Shown here piece by piece: positions 52,668-62,635 of a DNA stretch of 64,000 nucleotides. The notes under the pieces were generated by a model, which saw only the letters and a list, made by a program, of their open reading frames with translations, did no database searches and was not told the origin of the DNA. Both the position numbers and the translations under genes were made by a program. Origin of the DNA: Microbacterium sp. BK668 (GTDB taxonomy: Bacteria > Actinomycetota > Actinomycetes > Actinomycetales > Microbacteriaceae); NCBI RefSeq assembly GCF_004362195.1, contig NZ_SNWG01000004.1:1-64000 (forward strand). Direction: 5' to 3'. Position 1 is the first letter of the stretch. The number at the start of each line of letters is the position of its first letter.

Positions 52668-55607
52668 TCAGGATGCCTCGGCAGCCGCGGTCGATGAGAA
52701 GAGCGCAGCGGCCTCGGCGCGGTTGGCGGCGCCGATCTTGCCGAGGATCGCCGAGACGTGCACGGATGCGGTCTTCGGGCTGATGAAGAGACGCTCGCCG
52801 ACCTGCGCGTTGGTGAGACCCTCGGCGACGAGCGCGAGCACCTGGCGTTCCCGGGGTGTCAGCGCCTCGATGCCCGTGACGGCTGCACCTCGGCGCGGGG
52901 ATGCCGCGGTACCCGCGCGACGTGCGAGTTCGGCGGCGCATCGGCTGATGCTCGCGACGCCGTGGGCCGTGGCATCCGTCGCAAGAGCCCCCAGCAGCTC
53001 GCCCGCCTCGTCGCGCGCGCCCGACTCCACGAGCGCCGCGGCGAGGCTCAGCCGTGCGAGGTGCCGGTGACGGACCGGCATGACGCCCTCGCCCGTGGCC
53101 GCGACGACGGCTCGCCAGTTCGCGATGCGTGCCTCGACGCCGTCGCCGGCGGCGTCTGCGAGGGTCGCGCGGACGAACGCGGCGATCGTCGGGGCGGTGC
53201 CGCGCGGCGCCCACCGCCCGGCCGCCGTTGCGACGAGTTCGTGGAGCTCGGCCGCCCGCGCCGCTGCGTCTTCGCCCGCGAGAGCCCGGACGACGAGCGC
53301 TCCCGCGACCGCGGCATAGCGTCGCGAGGGCGGGGAGCCCTTCCCGTTCACCGCCGCGGAGATCGACGCGATGCGCGCCGGCCAGTCCGCGGGGGCCGCT
53401 CCCGTCCGCCGTCCGATCGTTGCGCTCAGGACGGCGTCGACGGTCTCGGGCACCCACCACTCGCGGCGCTCGGGATGGCGGCGGGTGTGCTCCTCGAGCG
53501 CTGAGCGCTCGCTGTCGAGCAGGGCGCGGCGCGCGTCGGGCTCGTCGTTCCAGGCGTGGTGGGTCGCGAGCATCCGCACCACCGCGACGCGCGCGTGCCG
53601 GTCGAGCAGACGCCGCGCCCGCTGTGCGTAGTGGAGGGCCGTGTCGGTGTCACCGGTCGCGAACGACGCGTGCGCGACCGACACCGCGATCCCGGCGCCG
53701 ACGCCGCGCTCGATGCCGGCGCGCGCGGACTCGGCGTGAAGGCGCCTGCCCATGTCGGCGGCCTCGTCGAAGCGGCCGAGGCGCGACAGCAGACTGACGT
53801 ACGCCTCTCCGACGTAGGCCCTCGTGGACGGGTTGACCTTCAGGGTCAAGGCGCGCTCCAGGGGCTCGAGAGCGGCCGGCTCGTCGTCGTCCTCATCGGA
53901 GATCCGCCACGACTTGTTGGTCAGGGCGATCGCGAGGGCGGTGTCGTCGCCCAGCTCCTCGGCGATGGCGAGCGCGCGCTCCAGGTGTCCGGGGGACTCC
54001 GGCCCGCGATCCTCGCCGACCAGATTGATGAGCGTGCGCGACAGCAGCACGCGCGCACGCTCGCCGGGAACGCCGTCCAGCAGTGCGATGGCCTCGTGGA
54101 GCCCGGAGCGGTCGGGATTCCTGTCGAGGTTGAACTCGTGGACGAACCGCTGCCGCAGGAGGCCCGCGCGCACGAGCGGATCGCCCGTGTCGATGGCCAG
54201 TCCCTCGTTCGTCGCGCGCAGCGCCCGCTCGGCGTCGCCGAGCTCGTGCCACCACTGCGCGGCGGCCAGGTGAAGCTCGGGCAGAGTCGTCGACGCGCGG
54301 GTCGCGGCATCCGGAACCTGGTCCCACAGCTCGGTCAGGCGCTCGGCGAGCTTGACGGACGTCGCGGGGGCGAAGGTCGCCCTGGACTGCTCCAGCGCCC
54401 GCACGGTGGCATCGAAGGCCGGGCCGATCTCGCGCGCGATGAGCCAGTGCTCGGCGACGGCCGACACGGCGTCGGGGGAGTCCGCGCGGTGCTCGGCGAG
54501 GCTCTCGGCAAAGCGGCGATGCACGCGCACCCGCTCGCTGGGCAGCATCTCGCCGTAGACCGCCTCGTGCGTGAGCGCGTGCCGGAAGGTGTAGCCGGCT
54601 CCGTCGGCGACGATGACGCGCGCCTCGATCGCCTCGCGGAGCGCGGTGTCGAGCTCGTCGTCGTCGCGGGCCGCCACGGCGCGCAGCACGTCGTGGTCGG
54701 TGTGCACCCCTCCCGCCGCCATCGCCCGGACCACCTCGCGCGCGGCGTCGCTGAGCCGGCCGTAGCGCGCGAGCACGAGGTCGCGCAGCGTGTCGGGCAG
54801 CTGCGCCTCGCCGAGGTCGACGAGCTCCTCGACGAGGAACGGGATGCCGCCGCTGCGGTCGCTGAGCGCGCGCAGCGCGCCGTCGGGGAAGTCGCGGGAC
54901 GAGAGGAGGGCGACCTGCTCGGCGACCTCGTCCGCGCTGAGCGGCGCGATCTCGACGCGCACGACCGCGCGCGTGCGGTCGAGCTCGGCGAGCACCGGCC
55001 GAAGCGGATGGAAGCGGTCGATGTCGTCGGAGCGGTAGGTCGCGATCACGGTGAGATGCCGTCCGCGAAGGGTGCTTGCGAGGGTGCGCAGGAGCGCCAG
55101 GGTCGCAGCATCCGCCCACTGCAGGTCTTCGACGACGATGACGAGGTGCCGACGCCGCGACAGCGACTCGAGCACGACCTCGATCGCCTCGGCGAACTCG
55201 CCGGTGTGCTCGTCGACCGCGGATGCCTCGTCGGCGATGCCCGGGACGAAGGAGGCGAGGGTCGCGACGGCGCCTGGGGAGCCGGCGGCCTCGCGCAGCG
55301 CCTCGGTTCCGAGCGCGGCGGAGAGATCGCGCAGCACGCGGCGGATCGGCCCGAAGGGCGCGCCGATGGGGCCCAGGTCGACGCACTGGCCGATCGCGAC
55401 GACGACGGGGAGCTCGGAGCTCTCGTCGGAGGCGATGGCGACGAGGAACTCCTGCACCAGGCGGGTCTTCCCGATCCCCGCCTCTCCGCGCACGACGACC
55501 GTGCGGGGCGTTCCCCTGCGGCCCTCGGCGAACGCCTCGAACAGGCTCTCGAGCTCGCGGCGGCGGCCCACCATGCGAGGACTCGACGCGAGTGCGGGCA
55601 TGCTCAT
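52668..55607 (-). CDS. LuxR family ATPase-type (LAL/MalT-like) transcriptional regulator
   Basis: A 979-residue regulator. An STAND-type ATPase is at the N-terminus (RGEAGIGKTRLV, 41-52; VVEDLQWADAATLALLRTL for Walker B). A long helical, TPR-like middle follows (LERALAIAEELGDDTALAIAL and related repeats). The LuxR helix-turn-helix is at about 910-970 (LTPRERQVLALVAEGLTNAQVGERLFISPKTASVHV). Such LAL proteins are large actinobacterial activators often tied to secondary metabolism or sugar use. No target gene is adjacent except the small gene at 55726. Confidence 0.92.
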   Translation of the reverse strand: MSMPALASSPRMVGRRRELESLFEAFAEGRRGTPRTVVVRGEAGIGKTRLVQEFLVAIASDESSELPVVVAIGQCVDLGPIGAPFGPIRRVLRDLSAALGTEALREAAGSPGAVATLASFVPGIADEASAVDEHTGEFAEAIEVVLESLSRRRHLVIVVEDLQWADAATLALLRTLASTLRGRHLTVIATYRSDDIDRFHPLRPVLAELDRTRAVVRVEIAPLSADEVAEQVALLSSRDFPDGALRALSDRSGGIPFLVEELVDLGEAQLPDTLRDLVLARYGRLSDAAREVVRAMAAGGVHTDHDVLRAVAARDDDELDTALREAIEARVIVADGAGYTFRHALTHEAVYGEMLPSERVRVHRRFAESLAEHRADSPDAVSAVAEHWLIAREIGPAFDATVRALEQSRATFAPATSVKLAERLTELWDQVPDAATRASTTLPELHLAAAQWWHELGDAERALRATNEGLAIDTGDPLVRAGLLRQRFVHEFNLDRNPDRSGLHEAIALLDGVPGERARVLLSRTLINLVGEDRGPESPGHLERALAIAEELGDDTALAIALTNKSWRISDEDDDEPAALEPLERALTLKVNPSTRAYVGEAYVSLLSRLGRFDEAADMGRRLHAESARAGIERGVGAGIAVSVAHASFATGDTDTALHYAQRARRLLDRHARVAVVRMLATHHAWNDEPDARRALLDSERSALEEHTRRHPERREWWVPETVDAVLSATIGRRTGAAPADWPARIASISAAVNGKGSPPSRRYAAVAGALVVRALAGEDAAARAAELHELVATAAGRWAPRGTAPTIAAFVRATLADAAGDGVEARIANWRAVVAATGEGVMPVRHRHLARLSLAAALVESGARDEAGELLGALATDATAHGVASISRCAAELARRAGTAASPRRGAAVTGIEALTPRERQVLALVAEGLTNAQVGERLFISPKTASVHVSAILGKIGAANRAEAAALFSSTAAAEAS

Positions 55608-55725
55608 ATGCTCGCATCTCCCCCCGACATGCCGCAGGGCCGAGCGACGGGGACAGGTCGGCGGCGCCGGAGCGATCCGCGCCGCTCCGCCTGTCGCACC
55701 GGCCGGTGCGCCGGCCCGACGCGCG

Positions 55726-55914
55726 TCAAGAGCTAGGCCCGGCGAGCGCGAGCTCCTGCTGCCCGCACACCGCGGCCGCCATGCCGCCGTCCGGGGTTGC
55801 GGTGGCGCGAGCGGCGGCTCGCCGAGCGTGGGCCGCGCGGATCGCGATCTCGCGCTGCAGTTCGGCGTCGCGGTGTGCGGCGAGTCGGCTCGCTGCGAAG
55901 GTCATGGCATCCAT
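55726..55914 (-). CDS. Small Ala/Arg-rich protein of unknown function
   Basis: A 62-residue protein that I do not recognise (MDAMTFAASRLAAHRDAELQREIAIRAAHARR). Helical, basic, with one Cys. A good AGGAG ribosome-binding site lies 6 nt before the ATG, which is the main evidence that it is a gene. It is on the same strand as the LuxR regulator, 118 bp upstream of that gene. Confidence 0.55.
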   Translation of the reverse strand: MDAMTFAASRLAAHRDAELQREIAIRAAHARRAAARATATPDGGMAAAVCGQQELALAGPSS

Positions 55915-56115
55915 GTCGCTCTCCTGTTCTCGCCCCTGCGGGCTTCTGACAGGTACGACTCTCCTCGGTAAGGCGGGGCCGCCTCATTGGGCGGATGCCT
56001 GATCTTCGCGGCGCTCCTCGCCTTAGGTGCGGGGCCGACGTCTTAGGCGCGCGGCCGCGCGCCACCGGACGCGCCGGGGCCGAGGCATCCGTCCGCTCGC
56101 TCGGCGCCGTCCCTG

Positions 56116-56410
56116 GGTTGGCGCATTCCGTCGCTCGCGGGCGGCGTGTGCGGCGATCTGCGCCCAGTGAAGCGTGACCGGGACGAGCCATCCGTCCCCG
56201 CTCGGCTGGCGCCTTCGTTCACTTGGCGTATTCCGTCGCTCGCAGGCGGCGTGTGCGACGATCCGCGCCCAGTGAAGCGTGACCGGGACGAGGCATCCGT
56301 CCCCGCTCGGCTGGCGCCTTCGTTCACTGGGCGCATTCCGTCGCTCGCGGGCGGCGTGTGCGGCGATCTGCGCCCAGTGAAGCGTGACCGGGACGAGGCA
56401 TCCGTCCCCG
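56116..56410. repeat. 105-bp tandem repeat with internal hairpin, about 2.8 copies
   Basis: Period 105: ATTCCGTCGCTCGC recurs at 56125, 56230 and 56335. Each unit ends in CGCCCAGTGAAGCGTGACCG. In the third copy TTCACTGGGCGC (56323-56334) and GCGCCCAGTGAA (56370-56381) are a perfect 12-bp inverted repeat. The rest of the 524-bp gap 55915-56438 shows no gene. Confidence 0.88.
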
Positions 56411-56438
56411 TGAAGGGCGAAATCCGTGCCGAGGCGGG

Positions 56439-57671
56439 TCAGGCGAAGGCGCTCATCCCGGTGATGTCGCGGCCGATGAGCAGAGCCTGGATCGACTCCG
56501 TCCCCTCGTACGTGTGAATCGCCTCGATGTCGGCCATGTGCTGCATGACGCCGTTCTCGAGCAGGATGCCGTTGCCGCCGAGGAGGTCGCGCGCGGATGC
56601 CGCGATCCGCCGCGCGGCGCGCGTGTTGTGGTACTTGGCGAGCGAAGCCTGCGTCGGCCGCAGGCCGCCGGACAGCTCGAGGTCGGCGAGGTGCCGGCAG
56701 TAGAGCTGCATCGCCGTGAGCTCCTCGAGCATCTGCGCCAGGCGCTCCTGCACCATCTGGAACTTCGCGAGTGGCTTGCCGAACTGCACGCGCTGCTGCG
56801 AGTAGGAGAGGGCCGCCTCGTAGCAGGCGGTCGCGTGGCCGAGCGCCGACCACGCGACACCCGAGCGCGTCGAGTACAGGACGGTCGAGGCGTCCTTGAA
56901 GCTCCTGGAGCCGGGCAGCACGGCCTCGAGCGGAACCCGGACGTCGTCGAGGGCGATGTGCGCCTGGTGGATGCCGCGCAGCGACCCCTTGCCCTCGATG
57001 ACCGTGCCGGTGTAGCCGGGACTGCTCTGCTCGACGAGGAAGCAGCGGACGGCGCCGTGCTCGGCGGCGCCCTCGTCGTCGACGCGCGCCCACACGAAGG
57101 TGACGCCGCCCGAGGCGCCGTTGCCGATCCACTTCTTGGCTCCGTTGAGCACCCACTCGTCGCCGTCGCGCCGGGCCGCCGTCTCGAGCGAAACCGAGTC
57201 CGAGCCGTGATCCGGCTCCGTGAGCGCGAAAGCTGCCGGCACCTCGGCGCGCGCGATGGGCCCGAGCCACGCCTCCTGCTGCGCCGGACTGCCGAAGAGC
57301 GCGAGCGTGCGGAGGGCGAGGCCGCCCTGCACCGCGACGACGGTGCCGAGCGAGCCGTCGCCGCGCGAGACCTCCATGTTGACCAGGCCCGCTGCCAGCG
57401 GCGAGAACGGCGTGAGGTCCGGGTGCTCGATGCCGTCGTTGAGGAGGTCGAGCTCGCCGAGCCGGCGTGCCAGGTCGAGCGGGTACTCCGCCCGGTCCCA
57501 GGCCGCGCGCATCCGCTCGCCGACCTCGTCGACGAAGGCCTGCGCGCGCTCCCAGACAGCCCGATCCGCCGCGGGGATGTCGTCGAAGACGGCGTAGTAG
57601 TCGGTGCCGAGGCGACGCGTCACGTCGTAGCTCTCGACGGTCTGACCGGGGCGGGCGCTGAAGTCTGACAC
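56439..57671 (-). CDS. Acyl-CoA dehydrogenase (glutaryl-CoA dehydrogenase-like)
   Basis: A 410-residue flavoenzyme. FALTEPDHGSDSVSLET and WVLNGAKKWIGNGASG are ACAD FAD/substrate signatures. The catalytic base is Glu389 in IHTYEGTES, the position used by glutaryl-CoA dehydrogenases. The sequence is closest to the short glutaryl-CoA/acyl-CoA branch. GTG 57671 has GGAGG about 9 nt upstream. It is divergent from an SDR gene. A role in lysine/tryptophan or fatty-acid breakdown is inferred, and no partner of a complete pathway is adjacent. Confidence 0.9.
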   Translation of the reverse strand: MSDFSARPGQTVESYDVTRRLGTDYYAVFDDIPAADRAVWERAQAFVDEVGERMRAAWDRAEYPLDLARRLGELDLLNDGIEHPDLTPFSPLAAGLVNMEVSRGDGSLGTVVAVQGGLALRTLALFGSPAQQEAWLGPIARAEVPAAFALTEPDHGSDSVSLETAARRDGDEWVLNGAKKWIGNGASGGVTFVWARVDDEGAAEHGAVRCFLVEQSSPGYTGTVIEGKGSLRGIHQAHIALDDVRVPLEAVLPGSRSFKDASTVLYSTRSGVAWSALGHATACYEAALSYSQQRVQFGKPLAKFQMVQERLAQMLEELTAMQLYCRHLADLELSGGLRPTQASLAKYHNTRAARRIAASARDLLGGNGILLENGVMQHMADIEAIHTYEGTESIQALLIGRDITGMSAFA

Positions 57672-57888
57672 GGTTCTGCCTCCAGATGCAGGGGACGGAT
57701 GCCTCGATTCTACTGGAACTCAGTCTCAGGTTTTCTCGGACGCAGTGTCACTCCAACCGCGCCGGCGCGAGACGGGAGTCGCCCGTACGCCGCACGCGCG
57801 CGGCGCGCGCACCATCGTGGGGGATGCGAACCCAATCGCCGTGCTACCTTCGCCGCATCGGCCGCGCGCCGAAGGACGAGGAGGTCCG

Positions 57889-58626
57889 GTGGGAAGGTTC
57901 GAGGGACGGGTCGCGCTGCTCACAGGAGCAAGCCGCGGGATCGGCTTCGCCGTCGCGCGCCGGCTCGTCGCCGAAGGTGCCCAGGTCGTCCTCACCGGGC
58001 GCAAGCAGGACGCCCTCGACACGGCGGTGAAGGAGCTCGGGGATGCCGCGAGCGCCGTCGCCGGACGCGCCGACGACTCCGAGCATCGCGCCCAGGTCTT
58101 CGCGCATCTCGCGGAGCGCCACGGCCGGCTCGACCACCTCGTCAACAACGCCGGCATCAACCCGGCCTACGGTCCGATCGCCGAGGTCGACCCGAGCGCC
58201 GCCCGCAAGATCCTCGAGGTCAACGTGCTCGCGACGCTCGAGTGGACGAAGGCCGCCGTCGCGGCGGGCCTCACGAGGTCCGTCGTGAACCTCGCATCGG
58301 TCGCCGGCCTCGGCGCGAGTCCCGGCATCGCCGTCTACGGCATCTCGAAAGCCGCGGTCATCAACCTCACGATGCAGCTCGCGTGGGAGCTCGCTCCCGG
58401 CATACGAGTGAACGCCGTCGCCCCGGCCGTCATCAAGACGGCCTTCGCCCGCCCGCTCTACGAGGGGCGCGAGGAGGAGGCATCCGCCGCCTACCCGCTC
58501 CGCCGGCTGGGAGAGATCGACGACGTCGCCGGACCCGTGGCGTTCCTGCTGTCAGACGACGCGGCCTGGATCACGGGCGAGACCCTCGTCATCGACGGAG
58601 GGTCGAGCATCCGGCCCCTCGCCTGA
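57889..58626 (+). CDS. SDR family oxidoreductase
   Basis: A 245-residue classical short-chain dehydrogenase/reductase. The TGASRGIG cofactor motif is at 12-19, NNAGIN follows, the active-site Ser is in VNLASVAG and Y-x3-K in VYGISKAAV. PGIRVNAVAPAVIKTAF and ITGETLVIDGGSS are typical, of the FabG-like group. GTG 57889 has GAGGAGG about 7 nt upstream. It is divergent from the acyl-CoA dehydrogenase, and both may act on CoA esters. Substrate unknown. Confidence 0.92.
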   Translation: MGRFEGRVALLTGASRGIGFAVARRLVAEGAQVVLTGRKQDALDTAVKELGDAASAVAGRADDSEHRAQVFAHLAERHGRLDHLVNNAGINPAYGPIAEVDPSAARKILEVNVLATLEWTKAAVAAGLTRSVVNLASVAGLGASPGIAVYGISKAAVINLTMQLAWELAPGIRVNAVAPAVIKTAFARPLYEGREEEASAAYPLRRLGEIDDVAGPVAFLLSDDAAWITGETLVIDGGSSIRPLA

Positions 58627-58643
58627 GTCGCTCCGGCACGGCG

Positions 58644-59762
58644 TCAGTCGAATCCGATGAGCTGGCGCAGCTCGCCCCCGAGCGCAAGGCGGTCCATCGC
58701 GGCAGGAAGCTCGTCGAGGCGGATGCGCGACGAGACGAGCCGTTCGAGGGGCAGGCGGCCCTCGCGCCAGAGCTCGACGTAGCGGGGGATGTCGCGCTCG
58801 GGCACGGCCGACCCGAGATAGCTGCCGATCACCGTGCGGGCCCCGGCGGTCAGCGCGAGCGGTGAGATCTCGGCCCGGGCGTGCGGGGCGGGAAGGCCGA
58901 CGGTCACGGTCGTCCCGCCCGGCGCGGTCAGGGCGAACGACGTCTCGAACGCGCGGGCGGAGCCGGCGGCCTCGATCACGAGGGGAAGACGGATGCCGCG
59001 CTCGGCCGCATCGTCGGGACTCACCGCCGTTGCCGCGCCGAGCCGGCGGGCGAGGTCGCGCTTGCCCTCCACGACGTCGACCGCGACGACCTGGTGCCCG
59101 AGGGCGACGGCGACCAGGAGCGCTGCCATGCCGACGCCGCCGAGTCCGACCACGCCGACCGTCGAACCCGGCGCCGGACGACCGGCGTTGATGACAGCTC
59201 CGCCGCCGGTGAGCACCGCGCAGCCGAGGAGCGCCGCGACGTCGGCCGGCACGACGGGGTCGACCCGCACGACGGACGTGCGGCTCACGACCGCGTGCGT
59301 CGCGAAGGCGCTCACACCGAGGTGGTGGCGCACCTCCTGCGTTGCGCCGCCGGGATCTTCGCGGTGCAGGCGGATGCCGCCGCCGACCAGGACGCCGGCG
59401 GTGTTGGCCGCCGTGCCGACGTCGCAGGGCAGTCGCCCGTCCGTGAGACATCCGGCGCACTCCCCGCATCGGGGGAGGAAGGTCATGACCACACGGTCGC
59501 CGCGGACGACGTCGGTGATGCCGCCGCCGATCTCCTCGACGATGCCGGCGGCCTCGTGACCGAGCAGCATGGGCGTCGGGCGAGGGCGGTTGCCGTCGAC
59601 GACGCTGAGGTCGGAGTGGCACACCCCGGCTGCCTCGATGCGCACGAGCAGCTCGCCGTCCTGCGGAGGATCGAGGTCCAGCTCGCCCACAGTGAAGGGT
59701 CGGGATGTCGTGAACGGCGCCCGCGCGCCGGATGTCTCGAGCACGGCTCCCGTGATGCGCAC
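58644..59762 (-). CDS. Zinc-dependent medium-chain alcohol dehydrogenase
   Basis: A 372-residue MDR enzyme. Catalytic zinc ligands are Cys48 (AGVCHSD) and His69/Glu70 (GHEAAG). The structural zinc site is Cys99-x2-Cys102-x2-Cys105-x7-Cys113 (CGECAGCLTDGRLPC). The NAD fold reads VGVVGLGGVGMAALLVA. This is the class-III/benzyl-alcohol-like group. GTG 59762 has GGAGG 4-5 nt upstream. It converges on the SDR gene (gap 17 bp). Confidence 0.93.
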   Translation of the reverse strand: MRITGAVLETSGARAPFTTSRPFTVGELDLDPPQDGELLVRIEAAGVCHSDLSVVDGNRPRPTPMLLGHEAAGIVEEIGGGITDVVRGDRVVMTFLPRCGECAGCLTDGRLPCDVGTAANTAGVLVGGGIRLHREDPGGATQEVRHHLGVSAFATHAVVSRTSVVRVDPVVPADVAALLGCAVLTGGGAVINAGRPAPGSTVGVVGLGGVGMAALLVAVALGHQVVAVDVVEGKRDLARRLGAATAVSPDDAAERGIRLPLVIEAAGSARAFETSFALTAPGGTTVTVGLPAPHARAEISPLALTAGARTVIGSYLGSAVPERDIPRYVELWREGRLPLERLVSSRIRLDELPAAMDRLALGGELRQLIGFD

Positions 59763-59848
59763 GCGACCTCCTTCTCTCGGCGTCGCTCCAGTCTGCGACA
59801 CGTGAGCGCCTGCGTTAGGGAGCCGGGCCGCGGGACGAAGAACGTGCG

Positions 59849-62563
59849 TCAGGGGCGCAGCATCCCTTCCCGCGGCGCGAGCCGGCGCCGGCGCACCCAC
59901 TTCTCGACCTCGACGAACACCGGGACGATGAGCGCGAGTCCCACGCAGATCAGCCACTGGTCCCCGTCGAGGGAGGTCGTGCCGATGAGTCGCTGCAGGA
60001 ACCCGATCTCTACCGCGGCGACCGTGATGACGATCGGGATCGAGAGCCACTTGACCGCCTTCAGGATCGGCGGTGTGAGCCCCGACTCCGGGTCGCGGCG
60101 GATCGCGACGCCCCCGAGGATCGATCCGAACGCCGCGATGACGAAGGTCATCGTGACGGGGACGTTGGGAGCGGTGGAGCTGAGCTGGTCGGGGTAGATC
60201 AAGAGCGGGATGAGCGAGGTGAGGAAGATCAGACCGCCGTAGACGAACCAGAGGACGACGGCCTTGCGGTTGGCGATCGTCTTCTTCGGGTCGCGGGGAG
60301 GCTTCTGCATGATGCCGTCGGGAACGGGATCGAGCATGATGACGATGACGGGGAAGATCGTCACGAAGAAGTTGAGGAAGAGCACCATGATCGGCGTGAG
60401 CGGGACGCCGTCGTTGATGTCGAAGATGCTCGCGACGAGGAACAGCAGCACGAGCGAGAAGAGCTGCGCCATCTGGTACCGGACGTAGCTGACGATCTTC
60501 TCGTAGATCGCGCGGCCCAGGCGCACGGCCGTGACGAGGGTGCCGAAGTTGTCGTCGACGAGGATCATCTTCCCCGCCTGCTTGGTCACGTCGCTCCCGG
60601 AGCCCATCGCGACGCCGATGTCGGCTTGCTTGAGCGCCGCCGCGTCGTTCACGGCGTCGCCGGTCATGGCGACGACCGCGCCGTCCTCCTGCATGAGGCG
60701 GGCCAGGCGCAGCTTGTCCTCGGGCGTGACGCGCCCGAACACGTGCAGATCGGGCAGCTTCGCCTTCAGCTCCTCGTCGCTCATCGCCTGGATCTCGGCG
60801 CCGCTCGCCGCGCCCGCGCCGAGACCGAGCTTCGCGCCGATCGCGGCCGCCGTGATGGCGTGATCGCCCGTGATCATCCGCACCTCGATGCCCGCCTCAC
60901 GCGCGATGCGCACCGCCTCCTTCGACGACGGGCGGAGCGGGTCGATGATCCCGACGAGCCCCGCCAGGGTCAGGTCCTGCACCTCCGCCATCGGGTCGGC
61001 CGGCACGGGCGTGCCGGGCGCGAAGCGCCGGAACGCGAACGCAAGCACCCGGAGCCCCTGCTCCGACAGCTGCCGGTTCGCATCGAGCACGGCCTGCCGC
61101 CTGTCGGCGATCGGTGCGGCGCCGTCGGCGGTCAGGACGCTCGCGCAGCGGTCGAGCACGACGTCGGGGCCGCCCTTGACCAGGGCGATGAGCTGCTCGC
61201 CGCCCTCGCGCGGCAGCGTGTGGAAGGTCGCCATGAACTTGTAGGCCGAGTCGAACGGCACCTCCGCCGCACGCGGGTACTGTGCGCGGGTCAGCTCGGC
61301 ATCCGCCCCCATCTTCGCCGCAAGCACGACGAGAGCCGCCTCGGTCGGATCGCCGACCACGACGCCGTCGTCCGACACCGTGGCGTCGCTGCAGAGGGTG
61401 AGGCCGAGGGCGAGCGGGGTGAAGTCGGGGTTCGCGGAGCCCGCGACCCGCCGGATCTCGCCCGACTTCTCGTAGCCGCTCCCGCCCACCGTGAACCACT
61501 CGCCCGCGAGGTAGAGCGACTCGACCGTCATCTCGTTCATCGTGAGCGTGCCGGTCTTGTCGGAGTTGATCGCGCTCGTCGCGCCCAGCGTCTCGACGTC
61601 GGTGAGGTTCTTCACGACGGCCTTGTGCTCGGCGAGCTGACGCGAGCCGTACGAGAGCATCGCCTGGACGAACGACGGCATGCCGGTGGGGATCGCCGAG
61701 ATGGCCATCGAGATGCCGAGGAGGATGACGGATGCCACGGGCTGGCCACGCAGCAGACCCGTGATGACGATGACCGCGACGGCGCCCCACGCGATCCAGC
61801 CGAGCACCCCCGTCAGCGAGTCGAGCTCGCGCTGCAGCGGGGACTTCGACGGCTTGACCGCCGAGAGCATCGTCGCGATGCGTCCCATCTGCGTGTCCAT
61901 GCCGGTGTCGGTCACGACGATCGCCGCGGTGCCCCGGGTGACCTGGGTGTTCTGGAAGACCATGTTGGCGCGGTCGCCGAGCGTCGTGTCGGGAGCGTCC
62001 AGGGACGCGGCATCCTTCGCGATCGGCGCGCTCTCGCCCGTGAGCGCCGCCTCCTGCGTCTCGAGCGTGGCCGAACGCAGGATGCGTCCGTCGGCGGGGA
62101 CGATGTCGCCCGCCTCGAGCGTCACGATGTCACCGGGGACGAGCGTCGTCGCATCCACCTGAGCGAGCGTGCCGTCGCGGATGACCTTGGCCTTCGGGAT
62201 CTGCATCTTGGCGAGGGCGTCGACGGATGCCTTGGCCTTCAGCTCCTGCCGCGTGCCGAGGACGACGTTCAAGATGACGAGGGCTCCGACGAGGATCCCG
62301 ACGCTCAGCTGATTGATGACGAGGCTGATGATCGCGACGACCACCAGCATGATGTTCATCGGGTCGGCGAGCTGGCGCAGCGCCACCTGCCAGACCGACG
62401 GGGCCGGCTCGGCGGCGATCGCGTTGGGTCCGTGCTCGGCGAGCCGCCTGGCGGCATCGGCCTGCGTCAGACCGCGCTCCCGATCGCTGCGGAACGAGGC
62501 GACGACGGCGTCGCCGTCCTGCGTGAACCACGGGGCGCTCGCGGGGGTGTCGACAGTGCTCAT
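59849..62563 (-). CDS. P-type cation-transporting ATPase (PMA/type II-III-like)
   Basis: A 904-residue P-type ATPase with ten membrane segments. TGES (175-178) and DKTGT with phosphorylated Asp335 are complete, as are KGGPDVVL and MTGDAVNDAAALKQADIGVAMG. The fourth transmembrane motif reads IPTGMP, so the Glu of the Ca2+-pump PEGLP motif is Thr. This fits neither a classic Ca2+ pump nor fungal PMA. Ion specificity is open. TAGTTT (62571-62576) lies 7 nt before the ATG. A TetR gene follows on the same strand upstream, 73 bp away. Confidence 0.92.
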   Translation of the reverse strand: MSTVDTPASAPWFTQDGDAVVASFRSDRERGLTQADAARRLAEHGPNAIAAEPAPSVWQVALRQLADPMNIMLVVVAIISLVINQLSVGILVGALVILNVVLGTRQELKAKASVDALAKMQIPKAKVIRDGTLAQVDATTLVPGDIVTLEAGDIVPADGRILRSATLETQEAALTGESAPIAKDAASLDAPDTTLGDRANMVFQNTQVTRGTAAIVVTDTGMDTQMGRIATMLSAVKPSKSPLQRELDSLTGVLGWIAWGAVAVIVITGLLRGQPVASVILLGISMAISAIPTGMPSFVQAMLSYGSRQLAEHKAVVKNLTDVETLGATSAINSDKTGTLTMNEMTVESLYLAGEWFTVGGSGYEKSGEIRRVAGSANPDFTPLALGLTLCSDATVSDDGVVVGDPTEAALVVLAAKMGADAELTRAQYPRAAEVPFDSAYKFMATFHTLPREGGEQLIALVKGGPDVVLDRCASVLTADGAAPIADRRQAVLDANRQLSEQGLRVLAFAFRRFAPGTPVPADPMAEVQDLTLAGLVGIIDPLRPSSKEAVRIAREAGIEVRMITGDHAITAAAIGAKLGLGAGAASGAEIQAMSDEELKAKLPDLHVFGRVTPEDKLRLARLMQEDGAVVAMTGDAVNDAAALKQADIGVAMGSGSDVTKQAGKMILVDDNFGTLVTAVRLGRAIYEKIVSYVRYQMAQLFSLVLLFLVASIFDINDGVPLTPIMVLFLNFFVTIFPVIVIMLDPVPDGIMQKPPRDPKKTIANRKAVVLWFVYGGLIFLTSLIPLLIYPDQLSSTAPNVPVTMTFVIAAFGSILGGVAIRRDPESGLTPPILKAVKWLSIPIVITVAAVEIGFLQRLIGTTSLDGDQWLICVGLALIVPVFVEVEKWVRRRRLAPREGMLRP

Positions 62564-62635
62564 GGGGCCGAAACTAGTCCCGCGCCCGCGGAGCCGAGGC
62601 GGCGCATCAGCCGCCGTGGGCGAGGGATCCGGCGA

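Noticed and set aside
53556..55736. Plus-strand open frame of about 700 codons opposite the LuxR regulator
   Set aside because: It lies wholly antisense to a protein with clear ATPase and HTH motifs and has no motif itself.
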